Shown one piece after another: positions 1-15,000 of a stretch of DNA of 64,000 nucleotides (the first letter of the stretch is position 1; each line of letters begins with the position of its first letter). The notes beneath the pieces were generated by a model that was given only the letters and a program-made list of their open reading frames with translations, had not been told where the DNA came from and did no database searches. The translations under genes were made by a program, and so were the position numbers. The DNA is from Eledone cirrhosa (taxonomy: Eukaryota; Mollusca; Cephalopoda; Octopoda; Eledonidae), in assembly GCA_964016885.1 (NCBI GenBank), contig OZ024744.1, positions 74,306,993-74,370,992 of the forward strand, written 5' to 3'.

Positions 1-3000
1 TAGTTGATATGGTATAGCTGCTAAAGCATCACAATCACCATTCACATATCAACCATGGTAGAGTCTAGCAAGATGAGATGGTATAGCTGCTAAAGCAACA
101 CAATCACCATTCACATATCAACCATGCTAGAGTCTTGTTAGTGGAGATGGTATAGCTGCTAAACCATCGCAATCACCATTCACATATCAACGATGCTACA
201 GTCTAGCTAGTTGAGATGGTATAGCTACTAAACTATCACAATAACCATTCACATATCAACCAAGCTAGAGTCTAACTAGTTGCGATGGTATAGCTGATGA
301 ACCATCACAATCACTATTCATTAATCAACCATGCTAGAGTCTAGCTAGTTGAGATGGTATAGCTGCTAAACCATCTCAATCACCATCCAAATATCAACAA
401 ATGCTAGAGTCTAGCTAGTTGAGATGGTATAGCTGCTAAACCATCACAATCACCATTCACATATCAACCATGCTAGAGACTAGCTAGTTGAGATGGTATA
501 GCTGCTAAACCATCACAATCAATATTCATATATCAATCATGCTAGAGTCTAGCTAGTGGAGAAGGTATAGCTGCTAAAGCATCACAATCACCATTCACAT
601 ATCAACCATGCTGAGTCAAGCTGTTTGAGATGGTATATGTGCTAAACCATCACAATCACCATTCAGTAATTAACCATGCTAGAGTCTATCTAGTGGAGAA
701 GGTATATCTGCTAAACTATCACAATCACCATACAAATATCAACCATGCTAGAATCTAGCAAGTTGAGATGGTATAGCTGCTAAACCATCACAATCACTAT
801 TCACATATCAACCATGCTGGGTCTAGCTGTTTGAGATGGTATAGCTGCTAAACCATCACAATCACTATTCACATTTCAACCATGCTAGAGACTAGGTAGT
901 TGAGATGGTATAGCTGCTAAACTCTCACAATCACTATTCACGTTTCAACCTTGCTATAGTCTAGGTAGTTGAGATGGTATAGCTAAATAAACCATCACAA
1001 TCACCATTCACATATCAAGCATGCTAGAGTCTAGCTAGTTGAGATGGTATAGCTGCTAAACCATCAAAATCACTAATCACATCAACCATGCTAGAGTCTA
1101 GCTAGTTGAGATGATGTAGCTGCTAAACCATCACAATCACCATTCACATATCAACCTTCCTAGAGTCTAGCTAGTTGAGATCGTATAGCTGCTAAAGCAT
1201 TCACAATCACCATTCACATATCAACCATGGTAGAGTCTAGCTAGTTAAGATGGTATAGCTGCTAAACCATCACAATCACCATTCACTTATCAAGCATGCT
1301 AGAGTCTAACTAGTTGAGATGGTATAGCTGATAAACCATCACAATCACTATTCATATATGAACCATCCTCGAGTCTAGCTAGTTGAAATGGTATAGCTCC
1401 TAAACCATCACAATCATCATCCAAATATCAAATATGCTAGAGTCTAGCTAGTTGAGATGGTATAGCTGCTAAACCATCACAATCACCATTCACATATCAA
1501 CCATGCTGAGTCAAGCTGTTTGAGATGGTATAGTTTCTAAACCATCACAATCACCATTCATGTATTAACCATGCTAGAGTCTAGCTAGTTGACATGGTAT
1601 AGCTGATAAACCATCACAATTACTATTCACATATCAACCATGCTTGGTTCTAGCTAGTTGAGATGGTATAGCTTGTAAAGCATCACAATCACTATTCACA
1701 TTTCAACCATGCTAGAGAGTAGGTAGTTGAGATGGTATAGCTGCTAAACTCTCACAATCACCATTCACATATCAACCATGCGAGAGTCTAGCTGGTTGAG
1801 ATGGTATAGCTGCTAAACCATCACAATCACTATTCACATATCAACCATGCTAGAGTCTAGCTAGTTGAGATAGTATAGCTGATAAACCATCACAATCCCT
1901 ATTCACATGTCAACCTTGCTAGAGTCTAGCTAGTTGAGATGGTATAGCTGCTAAAACATCACAATCACCATTCACATATCAACCATGCTAGAGTCTAGCT
2001 AGTTGAGATGGTATGTCTGTAAAAGCATCACAATCACCATTCACTATATCAACCATGCTATAGTCTAGTTAGTTGATATGGTATTGCTGCTAAACCATCA
2101 CAATCACCATTCACATCTCAACCATGCTAGAGTCTAACTAGTTGAGATGGTATAGCTGCTACACCATCAAAATCACTATTCACATAACAACGATGCTACA
2201 GTCTAGCTAGTTGAGATGGTATATCTGTAAAAGCATCACAATCACCATTCACAATATCAACCATGCTATAGTCTAGTTAGTTGATATGGTATTGCTGCTA
2301 AACCATCACAATCACCATTCACATCTCAACCATGCTAGAGTCTAACTAGTTGAGATGGTATAGCTGATAAACCATCACAATCACCATTCAAATATCAACA
2401 AGTGCTAGAGTCTAGCTAGTTGAGAATGGTATAGCTGCTAAACCATCACAATCAATATTCATATATCAACCATGCTAGAGTCTAGCTAGTTGAGAAGGTA
2501 TAGCTGCTAAACCATCACAATCACTATTCACATATCAGCCATGCTAGAGTCTAGGTAGTTGATATGGTATAGCTTCTAAACCATCACAATCACCATTCAC
2601 ATATCAACCATGCAAGTGTCTAGCTAGTTGAGATCGTAAAGCTGCTAAACAATCACAATCACCATTCACATTTCAACCATGCTAAAGTCTAGCTAGTTGA
2701 GATGGTATAGCTGCTAAACCATCACAATCACTATTCATATATCAACCATGCTAGAGTCAAGCTAGTTGAGATGGTATAGCTGCTAAACCATCACAATCAT
2801 CATTCACATATCAACCATGCTGAGTCAAGATGTTTGAGATGGTATATGTGCTAAACCATCACAATCACCATTCACTTATTAACCATGCTAGAGTCTAGCT
2901 AGTTGAGATGGTATAGCTGATAAACCATAACAATCACTATTCACATATCAACCATGCAAGAGTCTAGCTAGTTGAGATGGTATAGCTGCTAAATCATCAC

Positions 3001-3224
3001 AATCACCACTCACAATCAACCTTGCTAGAGTCTAGCTAGTTGAGATGGTATAGCTGCTAAACCATCAAAATCACTAATCACATATCAACCATGCTAGAGT
3101 TTAGCTGGTTGAGATGGTATAGCTGCTAAACCATCACAATTACCATTCACATATCAACCATGCTGAGTCAAGCTGTTTGAGAGGGTATAGGTGCTAAACG
3201 ATCACAATCACTATTCACATATCA

Positions 3225-5000
3225 ACCATGCTGAGTCAAGCTGTTTGAGATGGTATAGGTGCTAAACCATCACAATCACCATTCACATATAACCAAGCTA
3301 GAGTCTAGCTAGTTGAGATGATATAGCTACTAAACCATCACAATCACCATCCAAATATCAACCTTGCTAGAATCTAGCTAGTCGAGATGGTATAGCTGCT
3401 AAACCATCACAATCACCATTCATATATCAACCATGCTGAGTCAAGCTCTTTGAGATGGTATAGGTGCTAAACCATCACAATCACCATTCACGTATTAACC
3501 ATGCTAGAGTCTTCCTAGTGGAGATGGTATAGATGAAAACCATTACAATCACTAATTACATATCAACCATGCTAGAGTCTAGCTAGTTGATATGGTATAT
3601 CTTCTAAACCATCACAATCACCATTCACAGATCAACAATGTAAAAGTCTTGCTAGTTGAGATGGTATAGCTGCTAAACCATCACAATCACCATTCACATA
3701 TCAACCATGCGAGAGTCTAGCTAGTTGAGATGGTATAGCTGCTAAACTATCACAATCTCCATTCACATATCAACCATGAGAGAGTCTAGCTAGTTTAGAT
3801 GGTATAGCTGCTAAACCATCACAATCACTATTCACATATCAACCATGCTAGACTGTAGCTAGTTGAGACGTTATAGCTACTAAAGCATCACAATCACTAT
3901 TCACATATCAACCATGCTGAGTCAAGATATTTTGAGATGGTATAGGTGCTAAACCATCACAATCACCATTCACATATAACCAAGCTAGAGTCTAGCTAGT
4001 TGACAAGGTATTCCTGCTAAACCATCACAATCACTATTCACCTATCAACCATGCTAGAGTCTAGCTACTTGATATGGTATAGCTGATAAACCATCACAAT
4101 CACTATTCACATATCAAACATGCTGAGTCTAGCTGTTTGAGATGGTATAGGTGCTAAACCATCACAATCACCATTCACATATAACCAAGCTAGAGTCTAG
4201 CTAGTTGAGATGGTATAGCTACCAAACCATCACAATCACCATCCAAATATCAACCTTGCTAGAATCTAGCTAGTTGAGATGGTATAGCTGCTAAACCATC
4301 ACAATCACCATTCATATATCAACCATGCTGAGTCAAGCTGTTTGAGATGGTATAGGTGCTAAACCATCACAATCACCATTCACGTATTAACCATGCTAGA
4401 GTCTTCCTAGCGAAGATGGTATAGATGAAAACCATCACAATCACTATTTACATATCAACCATGCTAGAGTCTAGCTAGTTGATATGGTATATCTTCTAAA
4501 CCATCACAATCACTATTCACAGATCAACCATGCGAGAGTCTAGCTAGTTAAGATGGGATAGCTGCTAAACCATCACAATCACTATTCACATATCAACCAT
4601 GCTAGAGACTAGCTAGTTGAGATGGTATAGCTACTAAACTATCACAATCACCATTCACATATCAACCATGAGAGAGTCTAGCAATTTAGATGGTATAGCT
4701 GCTAAACCATCACAACCACTATTCACATATCAACCATGCTAGAGTCTAGCTAGTTGAGACGGTATAGCTACTAAAGCATCTCAATCACTATTCACATATC
4801 CCCATGCTACAGTCTAGCTATTTGAGATGGTATAGCTGCTAAACCATCACAATCACCATTCACATATCAATCATGCTAGAGTCTAGCTAGTTGAGATGGT
4901 ATAGCTGCTAAACTATCACAATCACTATTCACATATCAACCATGCTGAGTCAAGCTGTTTGAGATGGTATAGGTGCTAAACCATCACAATCACCATTCAC
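3225..5000. repeat. Second higher-order duplication in the satellite (about 892 bp)
   Basis: A series of variants recurs in the same order with a shift of about 892 bases (13 monomers minus a few bases): GCTGAGTCAAGC, then CATATAACCAAGC, then CCATCCAAATATC, then CTTCCTAG. The CTTCCTAG marker is at 3,511 and 4,403. This is a smaller and more diverged higher-order unit than the one at 7,870-12,070. A further partial unit follows near 4,940-5,170. Confidence 0.75.
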
Positions 5001-6192
5001 ATATAACCAAGCTAGAGTCTAGCTAGTTGAGAAGGTATTGCTGCTAAACCATCACAATCACTATTCACCTATCAACCATGCTAGAGTCTAGCTACTTGAT
5101 ATGGTATAGCTGATAAACCATCACAATGACTTTTCACATATCAACCATGCTGAGTCTAGCTGTTTGAGATGGTATAGGTGCTAAACCATCACAATCACTA
5201 ATCACATATCAACCATGCTAGAGACTAGGTAGTTGAGATGGTATAGCTGCTAAACTCTCACAATCACTATTCACATTTCAACCATACTAGAGTCTATGTA
5301 GTTGAGATGGTATAGCTGCTAAACCATCAAAATCACTAATCACATATCAACCATGCTAGAGTCTAGTTGGTTGAGATGGTATAGGTGCCAAACCATCACA
5401 ATCACCATTCATGTATTAACCATGCTAGAGTCTAGCTAGTTGACATGGTATAGCTGATAACCATCACAATCCCTATTCACATATCAACGATGCTAGAGAC
5501 TAGCAAGTTGAGATGGTATAGCTGCTAAAGCATCACAATCACCATTCACATTTCAAACATGCAAGAGTCTAGCTAGTTGAGATGGGATAGCTGCTAAACC
5601 ATCACAATCACTATTCACATATTAACCATGCTAGAGACAAGCTAGTTGAGATGGTATAGCTGCTAAACCATCACAATCACCATTCACATATCAACCATGG
5701 TAGAGTCTTGATAGTTGAGATGGTATAGCTGCTAAACCATTACGATCACCATTCACATATCAACCATGCTAGAGTCTAGCTAGTTGAGATGGTATAGCTG
5801 ATAAACCATCACAATCACTATTCACATATGAACCATGCTAGAGTCTAGCTAGTTGAGATGGTATAGCTGATAAACCATCACAATCACTATTCACATATCA
5901 TCCTTCCTGGAGTCTAGCTAGTTGAGATGGTATAGCTGCTAAAGCATCACAATCACCATTCACATATCAACCATGGTAGAGTCTAGCTAGTTGAGATGGT
6001 ATAGCTGCTAAACCATCACAATTCCCATTCACATATCAACCATGGTAGAGTCTAGCTAGTTGAGATGGTATAGCTGCTAAACCATCACAATCCCTATTCA
6101 CATATCAACCATGCTAGAGTCTAGCTGGTTGAGATGGTATATCTTCTAAACCATCACAATCACCATTCACAGATCAACAATGTAAAAGTCTT

Positions 6193-6350
6193 GCTAGTTG
6201 AGATGGTATAGCTGCTAAACCATCACAATCACCATTCACATATCAACCATGCGAGAGTCTAGCTATACCATCTCAACTAGCTAGACTCTCGCATGGTTGA
6301 TATGTGAATGGTGATTGTGATGGTTTATCAGCTATACCATCTCAACTAGC
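6193..6350. repeat. Inverted monomer forming a 72-bp-arm hairpin
   Basis: Bases 6,279-6,350 are the reverse complement of 6,193-6,264 with one mismatch, separated by 14 bases. All other monomers in the array point the same way, so this is a single reversed monomer. A smaller dyad at 6,336-6,360 marks the point where forward orientation resumes. It could have arisen by a foldback or template-switch event during replication. A cloning or assembly artefact cannot be excluded from sequence alone. Confidence 0.9.
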
Positions 6351-7869
6351 TAGAGATGGTATAGCTACAGTCCAGCTAGTTGAGAAGGTATAGATGCTAT
6401 ACCATCACAATCACTATTCACATATCAACCATGCAAGAGTCTAGCTAGTTGATATGGTATAGCTGCTAAACCATCATAATCACTATTCACATATCAGCCA
6501 TGCTACAGTCTAGATAGTGGAGAAGGTATAGCTGCTAAACCATCACAATCACTATTCACATATCAACCATTCTGAGTCTAGCTGTTTGAGATGGTATAGG
6601 TGCTAAACCATCACAATCACCATTCACGTATTAACCATGTAAGAGTCTAGCTTGTTGAGATGGTATAGCTGCTAAACCATCAGAATCACCATTCACATAT
6701 CAACCATGCTAGAGTCTAGCTAGTTGAGATGGGATAGCTGCTAAACCATCACAGTCACTATTCACATTTCAACTATGCTAGAGACTAGCTAGTTGAGATG
6801 GTATAGCTGCTAAACCATCATAAATCACTATTCACATATCTACCATGGTAGAGTCTAGCTAGTTGAGATGGTAAGCTTCTAAACCATCACAATCACCATT
6901 CATATATCAACCATGCTAGAGTCTAGCTAGTTGATGTGGTATAGCTGCTAAACCATCATAAATCACTATTCACATATCTATCATGCTAGAGTCTAGCTAG
7001 TTGAGATGGTATAGCTGCTAAAGCATGACAATCACTATTCACATATCAACCATGGTAGAGTCTAGCCAGTTGAGATGGTATAGCTGCTAAACCATCACAA
7101 TCACTATTCACATATCAACCATGCTAGAGTCTAGCCAGTTGATATGTTACAGCTGCTAAACCATCAAAATCACCATTCACATAATAACCATGCTAAAGTC
7201 TAGCTAGTTGAGATGGTATAGCTGCTCAACCATCACAATCACTATTCACATTTCAACCATGCTAGAGTCTAGCTAGTTGAGATGGCATAGCTGATAAACC
7301 ATCACAATCACTATTCACATATCAACCATGCTAGAATCTAGCTACTTGAGATGGTATAGCTGCTAATCTATCACAATCACTATTCACATATCAACAATGC
7401 TACAGTCTAACTGTTTGAGATGGTATAGCTGCTAAACCATCACAATCACCATTCATGTATTAACCATGCTAGAGTCTAGCTAGTTGACATGGTATAGCTG
7501 AAAAACCATCACAATCACTATTCACATATCAACCATGCGTGGGTCTAGCTAGTTGAGATGTTATAGCTGCTAAACCATCACAATCACCATTCACATATCA
7601 ACCATGGTAGAGTCTAGCTAGTTGAGATGGTATAGCTGCTAAACCATCACAATCACCATTCACATATCAACCATACTAGAGTCTAGCTAGTTGAGATGTT
7701 ATAGCTGCTAAACCATCACAATCACCATACAAATATCAACCATGCTAGAGTCTAGCAAGATGAGATGGTATAGCTGCTAAACCATCACAATCACCATACA
7801 AATATCAACCATGCTAGAGTCTAGCTAGTTGAGAAGGTATAGCTGCTAAACCATCACAATCACTATTCA

Positions 7870-10800
7870 CATATCAACCATGCTAGAGTCTAACTAGTTG
7901 ATATGGTATAGCTGCTAAACCATCACAATCACCATTCACATATCAACCATGCTAGAGTCTAGCTAGTTGAGATGGTATAGCTGATAAACCATCAAAATCA
8001 CTATTCACATATCAGCCATGCTACAGTCTAGCTAGTTGAGAAGGTATAGCTGCTAAACCATCACAATCACTATTCACATATCAACCATTCTGAGTCTAGC
8101 TGTTTGAGATGGTATAGGTGCTAAACCATCACAATCACCATTCACGTATTAACCATGCAAGAGTCTAGCTTGTTGAGATGGTATAGCTGCTAAACCATCA
8201 GAATCACCATTCACATATCAACCATGGTAGAGTCTAGCTAGTTGAGATGGTAAGCTGCTAAACCATCACAATCACCATTCACATAACAACCATGCTAAAG
8301 TCTAGCTACTTGAGATGGTATAGCTGCTAAACCATCATAAATCACTATTCACATATCTACCATGCTACAGGCTAGCTAGTTGAGATGGTATAGCTACTAA
8401 AGCATGACAATCACTATTCACATATCAACCATGCTAGAGTCTAGCTAGTTGAGATGGTATAGCTGCTAAACCATCACAATCACTATTCACATATCAACCA
8501 TGCTAGAGTCTAGCTAGTTGATATGTTATAGCTGCTAAACCATCACTATCACCATTCACATAACAACCATGCTAAAGTCTAGCTAGTTGAGATGGTATAG
8601 CTGCTAAACCATCACAATCACCATTCACATAACAACCATGCTAAAGTCTAGCTACTTGAGATGGTATAGCTGCTAAACTATCAGAAACACTATTCACATA
8701 TCAACCATGCTAGAGACTAGCTAGTTGAGATGGTATAGCTGCTAAAACGATCACAATCACTATTCACATATCAACCATGCTACAGTCTAGCTAGTTGAGA
8801 ATGTATAACTGCTAAACCATCACAATCACTATTCACATATCAACCATGCTGAGTCTAGCTGTTTGAGATGGTATAGCTGCTAAACCATCACAATCACAAT
8901 TCATGTATTAACCATGCTAGAGTCTAGCTAGTTGACATGGTATAGCTGATAAAACATCACAATCACTATTCACGTATCAACCATGCGTGGGTCTAGCTAG
9001 CTGACAAGGTATAGCTGCTAAACCATCACAATCACTATTCATATTTCAACCATGCTAGAGACTAGGTAGTTCAGATGGTATAGCTGCTAAACTCTCACAA
9101 TCACTATTCACATATCAACCATGCTAGAGTCTAGCTAGTTCAGATGGTATAGATGCTAAACCATCACAATCAATATTCATATATAAAACATGCTAGAGTC
9201 TACCTAGTTGAGATGGTATAGCTGCTAAACCATCACAATCACGATTCACATATCAACCATGCTAGAATCTAGGTACTTGAGATGGTATAGCTGCTAAACC
9301 CTCACAATCACCATTCACATATCAACCATGCGTGGGTCTAGCTAGTTGAGATTGTAAAGCTGCTAAACTATCACAAACACTATTCACATTTCAACCATGC
9401 TGAGTCTAGCTGTTTGAGATGGGATAGCTGCTAAACCATCACAATCACCATTCATGTATTAACCATGCTAGAGTCTAGCTAGTTGACATGGTATAGCTGA
9501 AAAACCATCACAATCACTATTCACATATCAACCATGCGTGGGTCTAGCTAGTTGAGATGTTATAGCTGCTAAACCATCACAATCACCATTCACATATCAA
9601 CCATGGTAGAGTCTAGCTAGGTGAGATGGTATAGCTGCTAAACCATCACAATCACCATTCACATATCAACCATGCTAGAGTCTAGCTAGTTGAGATGGTA
9701 TAGCTGATAAACCATCACAATCACTATTCACATATCAGCCATGCTACAGTCTAGCTAGTTGAGAAGGTATAGCTGCTAAACCATCACAATCACTATTCAC
9801 ATATCAACCATGCTGAGTCTAGCTGTTTGACATGGTATAGGTGCTAAACCATCACAATCACCATTAACATATCAACGATGCTAGAGTCTAGCTAGGTGAG
9901 ATGGTATAGCTACTGAACCATCACAATCACCATTCACATATCAACCATGCTAGAGTCTAACTAGTTGAGATGGTATAGCTGATACACCATCACAATCACT
10001 ATTCACATATCAACCATGCTAGAGTCTAACTAGTTGATATGGTATAGCTGCTAAACCATCACAATCACCATTCACATATCAACCATGCTAGAGTCTAGCT
10101 AGTTGAGATGGTATAGCTGATAAACCATCAAAATCACTATTCACATATCAGCCATGCTACAGTCTAGCTAGTTGAGAAGGTATAGCTGCTAAACCATCAC
10201 AATCACTATTCACATATCAACCATTCTGAGTCTAGCTGTTTGAGATGGTATAGGTGCTAAACCATCACAATCACCATTCACGTATTAACCATGCAAGAGT
10301 CTAGCTTGTTGAGATGGTATAGCTGCTAAACCATCAGAATCACCATTCACATATCAACCATGGTAGAGTCTAGCTAGTTGAGATGGTAAGCTGCTAAACC
10401 ATCACAATCACCATTCACATATCAACCATGCTAGAGTCTAGCTAGTTGGTATGGTATAGCTGCTAAACCATCATAAATCACTATTCACATATCTACCATG
10501 CTACAGGCTAGCTAGTTGAGATGGTATAGCTACTAAAGCATGACAATCACTATTCACATATCAACCATGCTAGAGTCTAGCTAGTTGAGATGGTATAGCT
10601 GCTAAACCATCACAATCACTATTCACATATCAACCATGCTAGAGTCTAGCTAGTTGATATGTTATAGCTGCTAAACCATCACTATCACCATTCACATAAC
10701 AACCATGCTAAAGTCTAGCTAGTTGAGATGGTATAGCTGCTAAACCATCACAATCACCATTCACATAACAACCATGCTAAAGTCTAGCTACTTGAGATGG

Positions 10801-12070
10801 TATAGCTGCTAAACTATCAGAAACACTATTCACATATCAACCATGCTAGAGACTAGCTAGTTGAGATGGTATAGCTGCTAAAACGATCACAATCACTATT
10901 CACATATCAACCATGCTACAGTCTAGCTAGTTGAGAATGTATAACTGTTAAACCATCACAATCACTATTCACATATCAACCATGCTGAGTCTAGCTGTTT
11001 GAGATGGTATAGCTGCTAAACCATCACAATCACAATTCATGTATTAACCATGCTAGAATCTAGCTAGTTGACATGGTATAGCTGATAAACCATCACAATC
11101 ACTATTCACGTATCAACCATGCGTGGGTCTAGCTAGCTGACAAGGTATAGCTGCTAAACCATCACAATCACTATTCATATTTCAACCATGCTAGAGACTA
11201 GGTAGTTCAGATGGTATAGCTGCTAAACTCTCACAATCACTATTCACATATCAACCATGCTAGAGTCTAGCTAGTTCAGATGGTATAGATGCTAAACCAT
11301 CACAATCAATATTCACATATAAACCATGCTAGAGTCTAGCTAGTTGAGATGGTATAGCTGCTAAACCATCACAATCACGATTCACATATCAACCATGCTA
11401 GAATCTAGGTACTTGAGATGGTATAGCTGCTAAACCCTCACAATCACCATTCACATATCAACCATGCGTGGGTCTAGCTAGTTGAGATTGTAAAGCTGCT
11501 AAACTATCACAAACACTATTCACATTTCAACCATGCTGAGTCTAGCTGTTTGAGATGGGATAGCTGCTAAACCATCACAATCACCATTCATGTATTAACC
11601 ATGCTAGAGTCTAGCTAGTTGACATGGTATAGCTGAAAAACCATCACAATCACTATTCACATATCAACCATGCGTGGGTCTAGCTAGTTGAGATGTTATA
11701 GCTGCTAAACCATCACAATCACCATTCACATATCAACCATGGTAGAGTCTAGCTAGGTGAGATGGTATAGCTGCTAAACCATCACAATCACCATTCACAT
11801 ATCAACCATGCTAGAGTCTAGCTAGTTGAGAAGGTATAGCTGCTAAACCATCACAATCACTATTCACATATCAACCATGCTGAGTCTAGCTGTTTGACAT
11901 GGTATAGGTGCTAAACCATCACAATCACCATTAACATATCAACGATGCTAGAGTCTAGCTAGGTGAGATGGTATAGCTACTGAACCATCACAATCACCAT
12001 TCACATTACAACCGTGCTAGAGTCTAACTAGTTGAGATGGTATAGCTGATACACCATCACAATCACTATT
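7870..12070. repeat. Tandem segmental duplication inside the satellite (period 2,136 bp)
   Basis: Long runs of variant monomers recur in the same order 2,136 bases apart: the CCATTCTGAG variant at 8,085 and 10,221, and the GCTGAAAAACC variant at 9,497 and 11,633. The spacing equals 31 monomers minus 3 bases. The second copy lacks one monomer near 11,820 that is present near 9,690. The copies are far more alike than neighbouring monomers, so the duplication is young. A partial older relative with the same GCTGAAAAACC marker lies about 1,999 bases (29 monomers) upstream, near 7,500. Confidence 0.85.
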
Positions 12071-15000
12071 CACATAACATCCTTGCTAGAGTCTAGCTAG
12101 TTGAGATGGTATAGCTGCTAAAGCATAACAATCACCATTCACATATCAACCTTGCTAGCGTCTAGCAAGTTGAGATGGTATAGCTGCTAAAGCATCACAA
12201 TCACCATTCACATATGAACCTTGGTAGAGTCTAGCTAGTTGAGATGGTATAGCTGCTAAAGCATAACAATCACCATTCACATATCAACCTTGCTAGAGTC
12301 TAGCTAGTTGAGATGGTATAGCTGCTAAACCATCACAATCACCATCCAAATATCAAACATGCTAGAATCTAGCTAGTTTAGATGGGATAGCTGCTAAACC
12401 ATCACAATCACTACACACATATCAACCATGCTAGAGACTAGCTAGTTGAGATGGTATAGATGCTAAACCTTCACAATCACCATTCACATATCAACCATGC
12501 TAGAGTATAGCTAGTTGAGATGGTATAGCTGCTCAACCTTCACAATCACGATTCACATTTCAACAATGCTAGAGTCTAGATAGTTGAGACGATATAGCTG
12601 CTAAACCATCACAATCACTATTCACGTATCAACCATGCTGAGTCTAGCTGCTTGAGATGGTATAGCTGCTAAACCATCACAATCACCATTCATGTATTAA
12701 CCATGCTAGAGTCTAGCTAGTTGACATGGTATAGCTGCTAAACCATCAAAATCACTATTAACATATCAACCATGCATGGACCTAGCTAGTTGAGATGGTA
12801 TAGCTGCTAAACCATCACAATCACCATTTACATATCAACTAAGCTAGAGTCTAGCTAGTTGAGATGGTATAGCTGCTAAACAATCATAATCACCATTCAT
12901 ATATCAACCATGCTAGAGTCTAGCTAGTTGATATGGTATATCTTCTAAACCATCACAATCACCATTCTCATATCAACCATGCTAAAGTCTAGCTAGTTGA
13001 GAAGGTATAGCTGCTAAACCATCACAATCACTATTCACATATCAACCATGCTAGATTCTAGCTGTTTGAGATGGTATAGCTGCTAAACCATCACAATCAC
13101 CATTCATGTATTAACCATGCTAGAGTCTAGCTAGTTGAGATGGTATAGCTGCTAAACCATCACAATCACTATTCACATATCAACCATCCGTGGGTCTAGC
13201 TAGTTGAGATAGTATAGCTGGTAAAGCATCACAATCACTATTCAAATATAAACCATGCTAGAGTCTAGCTAGTTGAGATGTTATAGCTGCTAAACCATCA
13301 CAATCACCAATCACATATCAACTAAGCTAGAGTCTAGCTAGTTGATATGGTATAGCTGCTAAACCATCACCATCACCATTCATATATCAACCATGCTAGA
13401 GTATAGCTAGTTGAGATGGTAAGCTGCTAAACCATCGCAATCACCATTCACGTATTAACCATGCAAGAGTCTAGCTTGTTGAAATAGTATAGCTGCTAAA
13501 CCATCAGAATCACCATTCACATATGAACCATGCTAGAGTCTAGCTAGTTGAGATGGGATAGCTTCTAAACCATCACAATCACTATTCACATATCAACTAT
13601 GCTTGAGACTAGATAGTTGAGCTGGTATAGCTGCTAAACCATCGCAATCACCATTCACATATCAACCATGCTAGAGTCTAGCTAGTTGATATGGTATAGC
13701 TGCTAATCCATCACAATCACTATTCACATATCTACCATGCTAGAGTCTAGCTAGTTGATATGGTATAGCATGACAATCACTATTCACATATCAACCATGC
13801 TAGAGTCTAGCTAGTTGAGGTGGTATAGCTGCTAAACCATCATAATCACTATTCACATATCAACCATGCTAGAGTCTAGCTAGTTGATATGTTATATCTG
13901 CTAAACCATCACAATCACCATTCGCATATCAACCATGCTAAAGTCTAGCTAGTTGAGATGGTATAGCTGCTCAACAATCACAATCACGATTCACATATCA
14001 ACCATGCTACAGTCTAGCTAGTTGAGAATGTATAGCTGCTAAACCATAACAATCACTATTCACATATCAACCATGCTGAGTCTAGCTGTCTGAGATAGTA
14101 TAGCTGCTAAACCATCACAATCACCATTCATGTATTAACCATGCTAGAGTCTAGCTAGTTCACATGGTATAGCTGCTAAACCATCACAATCACTATTCAT
14201 ATTTCAACCATGCTAGACACTAGGTAGTTGAGATGGTATATCTGCTAAACTCTCACAATCACTATTCATATATCAACCATGCTAGAGTCTAGCTAGTTCA
14301 GATGGTATAGCTGCTAAACCATCACAATCACTATTCATATATAAACCATGCTAGAGTGTAGCTAGTTGAGATGGTATAGCTGCTAAACCATCACAATCAC
14401 CATTCCCATATCAACCATGCTAGAGTCTAGCTAGTTGAGATGGTATAGCTGTTCAACCAATACAATCCCCATTCACATATCAACCATGCTAGATTTTAGT
14501 TAGTTGAGATGGTATAGCTGCTAAAACATCACAATCACTATTCACATATCAACCATGCTAGAGTCTAGCTAGTTGAGATGGTATAGCTGCTAAAGCATCA
14601 CAATCACTATTCACATATCAACCATGCTAGAGTCTAGCTATTTTAGATGGTATAGCTGCTAAACTATCAAACTCACTACTCACATATCAACCATGCTAGA
14701 GTCCAGATAGTTGAGATGGTATACCGGCTAAACCTTCACAATCACTATTCACAATATCAACCATGCTATAGTCTAGTTAGTGGATATGGTATAGCTGCTA
14801 AACCATCACAATCACCATTCACATATCAAACGTGCTAGAGTCTAGCCAGTTGAGATGGTATAGCTGCTAAACCATTACAAACACCATTCACATATCAACT
14901 ATGTTAGACTCAAGCTGGTTGAGATTGTATAGCTGCTAAACCATCACGATCACTATTCACATATCAACCAGGCTAGACTCTAGCTACTTGAGATGGTATA

